Shown piece after piece: positions 48,301 through 60,300 of a stretch of 64,000 nt of DNA. The stretch's first letter is position 1. Each line of letters starts with the position of its first letter. The stretch lies in assembly GCA_037893245.1 (NCBI GenBank), contig JBAIAA010000240.1, forward strand, positions 620,001 through 684,000, read 5' to 3'. The notes beneath the pieces were generated by a model. That model ran no database searches, was not told the origin of the DNA, and saw only the letters and a list, made by a program, of their open reading frames with translations. A program made the position numbers and the translations under genes. The stretch is from Crossaster papposus. Lineage: Eukaryota > Echinodermata > Asteroidea > Velatida > Solasteridae.

Positions 48301-51300
48301 TTGGGACTGACTTGGGACTGACTTGGGACTGACTTGGGACTGACTTGGGACTGACTTGGGACTGACTTGGGACTGACTTGGGACTGACTTGGGACTGACT
48401 TGGGACTGACTTGGGACTGACTTGGGACTGACTTGGGACTGACTTGGGACTGACTTGGGACTGACTTGGGACTGACTTGGGACTGACTTGGGACTGACTT
48501 GGGACTGACTTGGGACTGACTTGGGACTGACTTCGGACTGACTTCAGACTGACTTCAGACTGACTTCAGATATCTTTGATGGGCTTGTGATTGGCTTGTG
48601 ATTGGCTTGTGAATTACTTGTGATGACCCGTGATGACTTCTAATGACATGTAATGAACCTGAGATGACTAATGATTGACTTAATAAGGGGACTTATGACC
48701 AACTCAAGATATTTTCTTTCTTTTTTCCAAACCTTTGTGATCGCAGCTTGGTATCGAGACACGATGCTGGAACTGGATCGTCGTAGGTGGCATGGTTGTG
48801 TCTATCCTAGCCTACCCAGTGCTCACCTCCATCTACACAGCTTTCATTTGGTGCGTACAACTCATTCAAAACCTCTCATCACTATAACAAGGTTTACATT
48901 TCTGGCAGTCGATACCACACAATATTGACAATTTTTATTAAAATGGCTCCTTTTTCAGATAATTGTAAATTTGTACCGGTATATACATATTACGGCGTTT
49001 GATAATCTGAGCATATTGGCCCAGGCGGAAATCGAACCCGGGTCACAGCGGTGGAAGGCGAGGAAAGAATCACTGTGCCAACCTTGACCCCCTAACTTTA
49101 TCGCTTCTTCTCTCTTTGTATTAATCTCAGGTTCAAGGTGTTAGGTGGATGGTAAGTCTTTTAATGTCTTTTTTTACCTGTTTTGACATACTTAAAAATA
49201 TAGGTTATCATTTAATCAGTTCGCGCCGGATGACGTATATAAACGCAGTTTTCCCCAAACTCAAAACGGATGACGCATAAACACGCCAAGTTCAAGATCG
49301 GAAATGTATGTCAGCAGCGAGCAAAGCCGGAAATGCGTGGGTGTGCTTCCCGGCACTATCGGCCTGAACCCGCTTCGGATCGAGTTTTGTTAAAAATAAT
49401 CCCGCCCCTCGGCTCAGTGATGTTAAAATTATCCCGGTGCGAACTGGTTAATAACCTGTTGAAGTTTTATCCCCACGAATGCTGCATGTTCCGAGATAAC
49501 AATATTCTTCAGTCTGTTTATCAGAATATACTCAGTTTTCCTGTGGTATATTTTGTTCCTTCGTTTGTATGGTTTTGTTAGGTCCTTCTTCGACACGACC
49601 TCTTCGTACTTCATCTTCTTCATGTCTCACAAGAGCTGGTCGGTGTGGTTTGGCATTCTGCTCATGATCGCGGCCTGTTTTCTTCCCGACTTTGTCTACA
49701 AGACCTGCCAGCTCTACTTCTTTCCATCGGAGAGCCAGGTTGCCAACGTGAGTCCAAATTAATTTAGTTAGATACAGGGTTGTAGTCGTGTCCCTGCAAG
49801 TCGGTTCACAAGTCCTTTCCTGAAGCCAGTCACAAGTCCCTTCATAAAGGCAATCACAAGTAACTGGATGAACAATGACAAAGGAATGCTTTTGTCAAAG
49901 CTGTTTTGAATAGCTTGTGAGTTGAATTGGAACTGAAGGACTTGTGAAGGACTTGTGATGAACTTGTGATGGACTTGTGATGGACTTGCAGGGACTTGCA
50001 GGGACTTGCAGGGACTTGCAGGGACTTGCAGGGACTTGCAGGGACTTGCAGGGACTTGCAGGGACTTGCAGGGACTTGCAGGGACTTGCAGGGACTTGCA
50101 GGGACTTGCAGGGACTTGTTATGGACTCGACTACATCCCTGGTTAGATATAGTTGTTGCCTTTGATTTTCTGTTGCCGGTGTCGGCCATCAACGCGAGAG
50201 TTAAGTTTCAACTTGGGTTTCAGCAGTACTGGAGAGGAAGTCTTCAAAATGAAGATTTGTTTTCCAGTTGGGGGAAAAATCAGGGAATTTGACAGTTAAC
50301 GCTGGTTAATAATTCACGTGAAAGCGGATGCGATACGAATTTGACGTCAAAAAGCATTAACTGCGAACATTCACCAGATTTGAATCGGGTTCAACTATTT
50401 GAGAATTCGCTTTACAAAATCTCCTTGCGACATCACGAATTCGCGTTTGCCTTCGCCGCCTATTAATGAGCCAGACTTCCCCCGGAAGTTTTTTGCCAGT
50501 TCAGCGTCTGCGCGCCTCGTGCCAAGTGCCCAAGTTTTGTCCGAAAAAATTTCGTAAAATACGATGTGCGTCCGACCGCATGATGTACATGTACGAGGTC
50601 GTTATAAGCTTTTGGCGTACCTAATAGTTACCTAAAAGTCTGTAATTGCAGCCTTCACCCATCTCTGACGGCGGAGGTTAGGTATTCACCCCTGTCTGTA
50701 TGTATGTCTGTCTGTCTGTTTGTCTGTCACTGTGTTTGTTCGTCTGTTAGCAGGAATGCGGAAAAACTACTGAAGAAACTTTTACTTAACTTGGTAGGTA
50801 GATAGCTTATGGGTCAAGGATGATTCCATAAAGATTTTCAGATTGATCTGGATCCAGATCAGAAATCTTGATCACTTTGAATAATTTTTTCAACGTTGGG
50901 AGATCGGGATGGAAGTCTGCGTTGTACCGATTGCCCCTGCTCAATTTGTTTTCCTCATTAGTCCCATATTGGTGATGTATCACATTCACTTTATCCGACA
51001 GCCGCTGATTAAAAGAGTCTAGAATAACACGTACGTCCGGCGTCTCGATTGAGTAGCCCAGGTCAAAGATTATTCGGGATAAAAATGATGCCATAATGTG
51101 ACGCGATGTTACGCTGACGCCCATTCATGATTGTTATTAACACGCGAATGTCGTACAACATAGCAAATTTATATGCGCATTTTTAATTATCCCGGATGAC
51201 CCGTGAGCCATGTTGTAGTGCGCATGCACAGTTGAAATACCAAACTGGTTCGATTGTTCCTTTACAAAGGTCTTCACATCATCATTCTTGGCACTTAGGC

Positions 51301-54300
51301 GTCCTTCAATTTATTATTTTTTCCCCATAGTTTAGGGAATACTCGTCCATAGAAATTTCTCATCTTTTTATGCACGTGTGGCGTAGATGCTTTGAGTCAT
51401 ATAGTATTATAAACACAAAATTATACATAATTTCATGATTTTCGATTTGACCAGAGGCCAATTTTATGGAGCTGCTCAGCACACACAAAATTGCTTAGCA
51501 CAAAAAAAAAGGGTTACAAACAAAATGTTTGGGTGATATCTGTTGTTTGTGACCGGCATTTAACTGGTTTTTGCTTTAGCGCGAAAAGCACAAGGCGAAA
51601 TAGATGGCAGCGCATCTTTTCTAACTCCCGACAATTTTGTATCTCGCCAGCTAACACCGAGTTGTCAAGGAAACGCATTCGTCTTTATAAAGAGGTTCCG
51701 GTTATCTTTGCCGCGTCAGGAAAGACCCACAAGTCAGCAGGACCTTGTGACCGACATCGATTAGTTTGGGGCCCTTTTGAAAAGAGCAATTAGTAAAGTT
51801 ACAAAAGTAAGACAAAGGTTGGACATTTAAATATCGCTTCAAATTCAGCTTTTAGCTTCAACTTTTGTTGTTGTAATCTGAAACAAAACGCTTCTGATCA
51901 TCTTGTGATCTTATGACCAAATGCCTATGATCATGTGTCATAACACCTTTAGCTTCTGCAAAACTTCTGCAAAACTTGCGCTAAACTTCAGCTTTCTCAG
52001 AATTCGCAATATTGCTTCGTGCAACAACGTGACGGCCTTTTCATCATAACCCTTCTCATATTTTTCTTGGGTGCCGATTGCTGGCAATTGCAGAATTGGC
52101 AAATTGTTGAGAGAGAAAACCGAAAAATGGCGGCGCTCTTCAAATTCCAATTTGGTTTGTATTACCACATCCTACTGTTAAATTACCCCAGAGTGCAATA
52201 TAAAAAAAAATTACTTGAAATAATCCGTTGCCATTTCTTGCCCCAATCCAATTGAAACATGCCTACCTTTATATATTTCCAAACCTACACTCGTATTTTT
52301 GTACCCCCTGTTCGTAGCTACTTGATTTTTCTTTGCTCAAAATTCCGACTCCAATGTTTTTCATATCAAAGGGAACTGCCCAGCGAAGAAAATTAGACAG
52401 ATAAATTTGTCGTTCATTTTCAGCTGAAATGGCACTTAGGTCGATACGAAACACTGCCCGAGCCAGAGAATGTTTTCAGGAACGGTGTCGACTCGACCAG
52501 CCAAGAGACGCACATTCCTCGCACGGTTTACGGCACTGTTTGACGATGACTCCCCTCCCCTACCCCCCAAGGTTAGACATCTTTCGACACTCACACAAAC
52601 CTTTATCATAATCCAGTGGTGCGGTGGTAAAAATCGTGGTGCCCATTTTGCAACACACATAATGTTAACTAAACTTGTAAAAAAAATAACAAAATCGCCA
52701 ACAAACATATGTGGCTTCCTAAAAAGTCCAGCGTATTTATTGATTAAATAAAAAAAAATTAAAAAAAATACAATCGTTTTACGGTCTAAACTTTGAGGGA
52801 AAAGGTACTACACATCGTCTTATGGCCTGGAATCCACCAATAAAATCACGCGATGACCAGCTTCTTTCACATACTTTATGAACGCCTAAATACAAAATGC
52901 CTGAAAACATTCGCTAATGATACTCACTACAACCACTGGTTTTCATCATTATACACTAAACATTGTTGTTACATACAAACAAACATTTTTGTTATACAGT
53001 GCGCTGAAATTAAAATCACAACATTCTGTATTCTGTAAAAAACGTTAAAACCCGACCAGAATATTTTCAGTTCTGCCACTAGAGGGCCGAGATGTGAACA
53101 CAGTAGAGGGATATAGGTTGCCACTGCATCACTGGTTTCCATCTCGCGACATACCAGCTAACACTGATTCAATATCCCCAGGAGGGTGCGCACTGCACAC
53201 TTCGCAAAGCTTTCCTCTCGAAAAAACCCAAAAACCACATCAGTCTAATCTACACCACAAAACAATAATAATGACTTGCGATTGGGATATACATTTTCTG
53301 TACTTACATTCTGCGAGAGAAGTGGTTTTGCTCACTTGTTGAACTTTAAGAACTTTTAAGTTTATATGAAGATAGTTGCTGCCTTTTACCCTAACCCTCC
53401 AGGGTATATTGGCTAGAAACCCTGCCAAACGCATCAGATTGCAATCGGTTGTCAAAGTGACTTGGCTGCAGAGTGCAGCAAGAATTCATCAGGTCAGAAA
53501 TCTCACGGTCTAACTGCTTCAGAGTCTGCGGTCACCCAACGCAACAGAATCCATCTCTGGCATTGTTTAATAGGGCTTCAGTGCGCCCTCCCGAGGATTC
53601 GACATCATGACATTATGACATCATGCGCTTTTCGTCATGCTTTAGTCATATTCAGACACTCTCATACTTCGCAAGTCTCGGGCTGCATCCAAAACTCTTG
53701 TCTACGGCTATTGTGTAGGTGTGCCCCCATTGCAACTACATGGGGGGAAATGCTGACAATAGCCGTAGCTGTAGATCTGGAAGCCCGTTTTTAGACATGG
53801 TCGTCATTTAGATCCATTGCTGTAACTTTTTGCAATGGCCGTTAAACTTTCAGCATTTTTTAGTGTATTTTTGTATGTATTTTTTAGAACAACAAAATCA
53901 TACACTTGTAGCATAGGGTAGAGACCCTAAAAAAAATTACATAATCATAAAATATTTTTATAAACTGTTTTTACTTTAAATGTCTTGAGTGTTTGGATAA
54001 AAACAAGTTTTAATTGTTTTTATGTGATTGGTCTACAGAGAAGTAGATTTGTACCAGTCCTGTGTGGTCTTTGTACAGCATAGCATAGCATTCTTGTTTA
54101 CTTTATGTAGGTAATTTGTCGGTAAGTTCGTAATTGACAAATTGTGGATGTTTTTTGTCTTTCTATGGGTCGGTAAGCTTTGATGATAATGTGAAAGATA
54201 GTAACCCTTCCGCTTAACCCAAATATATTCCAAATGGCTGAAGTCTCCGCACGAGAACTGTACAGGATGTTGCATCACCTAAGCCCGAGAGCAAAGTTTG

Positions 54301-57300
54301 GAACCCCCTTTCCCCACCCGTGCACGAAGAGACTGTTCCCAGTGGTAATAGCTTCTGTCACTAGTTTCGGGAATATTATCTTTAAACCAGTCCTTATGAC
54401 CTTTCAACTGCATTCAAATCGTGTAAAATGTTTACATTGAACTAACATTTTCTTCTTTTCCTCGTTTCTTGTCAAGTAATTAAAAATTGATTTCAAACAG
54501 TTTGAAGGTTTTAACCCTTGCTCTACTAGAGTTGTTTATTGCATGTCAGTGGTACATGCCAATGCACTCCAGCTGTGTGCATTGGAGGATTATGCTGCGT
54601 TCCAATCGCGTCGTGTTTATCGTGTTCACCGTTAATTTCTCCATGTTCATGAGTAGGTTGCCTTCCAAACGCTACTCGCCAAGACGCACGCGCACAGTCG
54701 AGTTAGTCGTGCGGTAAGGACATTCTTTAATCGGGAAGAACTCGTACGTGAACCAACACGCACGCGCGAGTATTTAATTCGTTTATGAAGTCGTGAACAT
54801 GGAGAAAACAATTTCACCTCTAATTCACTACTGGTGAACACGAGTTACCAGGCGATTAAGAACGCCATTATACGATTCGTGAACTTGTTAACACGATGAA
54901 CACGACGCGATTGGAACGCAGCATTAAACCAACAGGCATTTTTTTAGGGGCGCGAATATTGAAGTGCGCTGGAGTATAAACAAGAGCAAGGGTTAAAGAA
55001 TATGTCCTGAATTTTATACAAAATCTTCTATAAGATGTGCCTCGGACACGAAAATAATGGACCAGTTTTATGACCCTATTGCACGTATTCTGACTGAGTT
55101 TTGCTCCAATTTTTTTCCTTTTTGTTTCCTACCTCCACGCACATCTGAGCAGAAGACAGTTGGCATGTATACATGGCCCAGCCTGGCATGCCTATACTAC
55201 AAACCCTCAGAAGGTCTGGTTCTAACCCACTCCCACTCGGGGGACGTGGGTCTATGCAACCACGCACTAGGTACGATCACTGTCGGTGTATAGCGCCCCC
55301 ACTAGTCATGTTTGGTCTGACAATTATCCACATATTATTGTTTACCTGATTTGTTTTTTATGATTTTCGCTGAAATGTCAATAGACCCCTCGTCCCCCAA
55401 CCCCAATCCCCATCTCCCACTATTAAAAGAAGACTTTTTAGGGCCACTTTACTTTTTAGACAGGCTAGTCATTGATTTTGTGGTATGGTACCACCCTCCC
55501 CCCCCCCCCCCCCCAAGCCCCACATCCATCCACCTCACCTTACATGTAAACATTAGCAATCTTCAACCCCCAATTGTCCCTCTTTCGTTTGTACTTTTTC
55601 GGAAGGCCTCCCGAACAGGTTTTGTACACCAAATTTTAATCGTGGATGGTTGGTCAAACGTGGAGCCTTTGTTTATGCCCTATTAACTCAATTGTCCCTA
55701 GTCTATGATTGCCGGTATTGACATCCTTCCCCACCCCCACCTCCTTCCCCACCCCCACCTTCCCCACCCCCACCTTCCCCACCCCCACCCCCACCCCCAC
55801 CACCTTCCCCACCCCCAATTTTTTTGCCACCCCTACCTCCTTCCTCACCTCCTTTCCGCCCCCACTCCCCACTGAAATTTGCTTGGCGTTGCCATTATAA
55901 TATTTCGATTCTTGCACTATACCTTGGCAAGTCGTCTTACATCAAATTCACATCACACCGTCTCCCTTAAGGCCGTCAACCTCTCGAAGAACATAAATTG
56001 TCTTCCCCCCCCCCCTTCGAGTCATAATGTGGATAATTGTAAAGACTCCATGGATTGCATTTTGTGTATGCACACATTACATGTACAGTGGACATTTTAT
56101 TGGCGCAATCTTTTTTTTGTAATCAGCATGTTGCCCGCACCTTGCCAAAAAGAGTAGAATTTGTCTCTGTGTCGCTGTAGTACCCCTAAAAATAACAACT
56201 CGAATTGTGTTCGTCCCCCCCCCCCAAAAAAAATATATATATATGTTTAAAGGGATCGTATACGTTTGGTAATTACTCCAAAAATTAATGGCAATAAAAA
56301 CTTACTTGGTAAGAAGTACAGCAGCTTTGGATAGTATAATGCATTTTTTGAAACTTTTCACTTCGAAGTACTGCGATTATGGAAAAAGATATCACTTTTT
56401 ATCCCCAAAAATTTGAATCTGAGAAACGTTACTGCAGTGACGTTTCTCACGTTACTGCAGTGACGTTTCTCAGAGTGTGTATTCCAATGCAGACTATTTT
56501 TCCAGCGTGGAAAAAACCGCTCCAGATTTTCGGCAATATCTTAAAATCGCTACCACCTTTTGAAATGAAACTTTTACAGGTTAGTTTTATGGTATATATC
56601 TTTAACAAGATAGGATTGAAACAAACAGTGTGTTCAAATTACCAAACGTATACGATCCCTTTAAAAAAAGAAATTAAGTGTTATTTTGTGTGAAGTGTCA
56701 AGGAGAAAAAAAACTATAAATTTGAATACAGATAATCATATATATTAAAATGTTGCTACAATGTAAAGCAAATTCATCGAGAATCAGACATCGAGAATGT
56801 TAAAAGTAAATGTCTCTCATAAAATGCCAATGTTTTCTTGTCGGACAGAGAGAAAATGTGGTTATTTTCTGGCACCTTGCCAACTGATCATTCTACCTGT
56901 CAATTGACACTGGTATGGCTAGCAGTTTTAGTGACGTTGTCGTCGTCGTTGTTGTTGTGGTGTTGTCGCAAATATTGTCGGAGACACTGTACAGTGGATC
57001 TTAAAGTAACAGTCTTAGGTTTTTTGTTCGTTTGCCGTTGTTTAATCCCGAAGTACGCTTATGCTTTATCTGTTCTTTATAATGTTCATAAATGATTGTC
57101 TGCTGTTTAGAATGTTTAGACGTGTTTTTAGGATTTCGAACAAGGGGGAAAAACTCCGACAACCCCTCTTGTGTAATGGCACTTAAATTTGATGGATGGA
57201 AAAGTTAGATTTTGTTTCTGTTGGATCAGTGGATAAAGATTTTCTGTCAAGTAAAGTTGTTCCATGTTGCTGCAAATACTTGTGCAAATTTTGTCACTAG

Positions 57301-60300
57301 TTTCGTAATTAGTACCAAGTGAGTTTTTGTGCAGTATTTATAACTAAATTAGTTGCGATTGTAGTCTTAGCAGTCAAGCAGATTGGTGCACAATAGAATA
57401 ATTGTTCACTTGATGATAAATACATGAAATTTGGCGCACAGACACAGTATATGTAATGAGAAAGATATTTGGCTATAGAGTCAACACAGATTTGACCTTT
57501 GAAAAAATATAGGTAAGATAACATGCAATGGCAGCCATTTTGAAAATGTTGAAAATTGCTTGTTATTCCACCTCTTTTTTCAAAGAGGACATATGTTACC
57601 TGTCATCACAAAATGAGCGTAAAGTCGCACGGAGTGATTTCCCAGTACGGCCAGTCAAAGTCCAAATTTAAAGGGGTGGTCGATTTTGAGATTATATGGT
57701 TTTTTTAAAGACTAAATCCCCAACAATCAATTCCCAATTTGTCAGGACGATCAGATAAAAAAAAGACGTTTTTGAGACAATTTTGACTATGTCTTTCTTT
57801 GCGCATTCACACAATTTCTCGCAAGAAATGCCCGTTTTCTCATAATCTCTGTATTAAGACTCCAGACTAAAAAATTAAAATAAAAAAAAATTGAGTTATC
57901 AAACCTCCAAGTGTTATATACCATTGGAAAGCTCTGTTTCCACAGAATTTAGAAATACCCATATCTCAATTTTAGATTTTGCCGACTTGACGCTCATTCT
58001 GTGATGACAAGTCACATATGTGCGATGGCCCTATAGCCAAATATATTTATCATGGCGTACTATGACTGTGTGCCAATATCCAGCCTTTAAGCTTTTATTA
58101 GACAATTTTTGTTCACCAATCTGACAGACTATAAGGTTAAAAATGTTTAACAACAAGTTTTGTGTGTGTTAGAAGCTATTGTACAGTTGTGAACATGTAA
58201 AATATTTAAAAGCACCCAGTCGTCTATTGTGTGATGCTCATCCAAAGTGTGCAGTTGTTTAAAAGATTTTTTTTTTTACTTTTACGGAGCAAACTGAATG
58301 ACAAAATTGCTTGATTGATTGCGTGAATTACAAATAGACTCGCCCTCGCTCTCACCGTCGCCCGAAGCCACCGTGCACACTCTACTTGACCAAGATCGGA
58401 GTGTGAGCCCCGGGGTGGAGGAGGTATGTACTGGTACAGGAGGAACAAGGTTGAAGCATGTCGTGCAAGTTTTCAATTCGTCAATGATGTTTTTTTTTGT
58501 TTTTTTCAGTTAACTCTGCATGCATTAATAAGCACGGACTAAGATACACAAGCTAGATTTTACAAAACTTTAAGGGTACATTTTTTTGTATTAACCCACT
58601 AATCCACAGATCCTCAAATTGATATTCTTGTTGAGACATCTCTTTGTTCTCGTGTACAAAATGGTTAGAAAGTCGAGCACGTTTTTCAAAATGCTCCTAG
58701 GTTGAATTTTTGACCCAATATACCCTATATTATACCCTAACCCAAACACTAACCCTAACCCACATCCTAACCCTAGTTTTTAAGTAATTTGAGTAAACTC
58801 CAAAGTCTATTTTGTGAAATTTCTTGTGGAGACCTATTCATTTATATAAATTACCCAGTGGAGACCTTTTGACTCCCATTGTCCACATTGTGTTCAGGTC
58901 TCCACAGAGTACCGAATTTAGAAACTGTACCGCCCGAAACTGCTCTGCCCGAAACTGCCCGGTTTGTAATACTCGCTATACATTACCGCACTCTTGTGTA
59001 AACAGGGCGTTTTTATAGACCGGCCCTTTTTCTTTCAACAGTGCAACATTGTGCAGTTTTATGCAAAGTAGAATTCTTATTTGTTGTCTCCTGATACCGT
59101 GGCCTTCTGGTTTGGAGCATTGAGTTCGTCGTCTGTGGGTAAAGCTGCAGGTGGGTTCGAGTCCGGCCTGGGACTATGGTGTGTGTGTGTGTGCCCTTTG
59201 GCAAGGCACTTTGTCACTCATTGCTTCTCTCCACCCAGGAGTAAATGGGTACCTGTGAGGGTAAAGTTTACTGAATGGTTACATCCACTATTAAGGGAAG
59301 AAGTTTGAATACTGCCTTGTTAATTATAGTGTAATTATTTCTTTATCTCGAAATAAATATGCACTGTTGTTTGTCGGCTTCCAAAGACAAGAAATAACCT
59401 GCCTGCTTTGTTGCCATGGAGAATGCTTCAGATAACATGGATTTTGAGTTTAAAAAAAATATTGAAAATCATGTTTTTTGCCCATTATTTTTTTCACACA
59501 CAGTTTGGCTTGCTTGCATCTCTTTACTAACTTTTCTTACGTAGGCAAAAACTGTGTCATTTTTGTAAACAACCCTGTAAATAGTCTGGTGCCTGGGATA
59601 TTATGTCCTGGCGCACAGGAATTACTTGTGTGGAATAGGGAACAATACAAAGATGGCTACACCATGCTAAACTTATACAATTTGTTCTTAATTTTTTATT
59701 TTATTTTTATTTGATGTTTGCAATTTTGTCAACTTTAGGGAAATATTTCATTCGTGTTACTCTGTCACCATTGCATGTTATTTAAAATGCATTTTGAATT
59801 TAACTAAAATGTTTGTTTGCTTAACTCATTCTAATGTCACACGTTGCAAAGCAGCATCATCAATCAATGGTTGTGCATGTTGTTCCATCCTATAACATTC
59901 CACAAATTATGCTGTCTGAATTTTTCGACAAATTCGCCAAACATCCAATAGTATTTAAAAGTAGGATACACCATTTGCAGATATCGAAAATATTTACTAC
60001 CGAATTATTAAGAAATATCTTACTCATCTAAAAGTAAATAACGATTCTAGGCATCCAGCAAAATGATTGCGCTAGATATCTTGTAATTATTATTAAAAGT
60101 AGAATTTTATAAAAACAAATTCGCGATCGCCGAATGGCGATCGCGAAAAAACACAAATAACATAAGAATAACTGCTCGACGCCGGTTGAAAACAAACACT
60201 GTCTTTCGTGCCTTTCTCGGCATCCATGATTGAAAAACTTCAGACAGGTCAGTTGAACGATATTTACTATAAAATACAACCCCCCATATCTACCCATTTA

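Noticed and set aside
47341..48528. CRISPR-like array
   Set aside because: Units are contiguous 11-mers without spacers, in a eukaryotic intron.
58725..58780. True telomere fusion site
   Set aside because: Units are few and irregular, within an intron, with no orientation switch.
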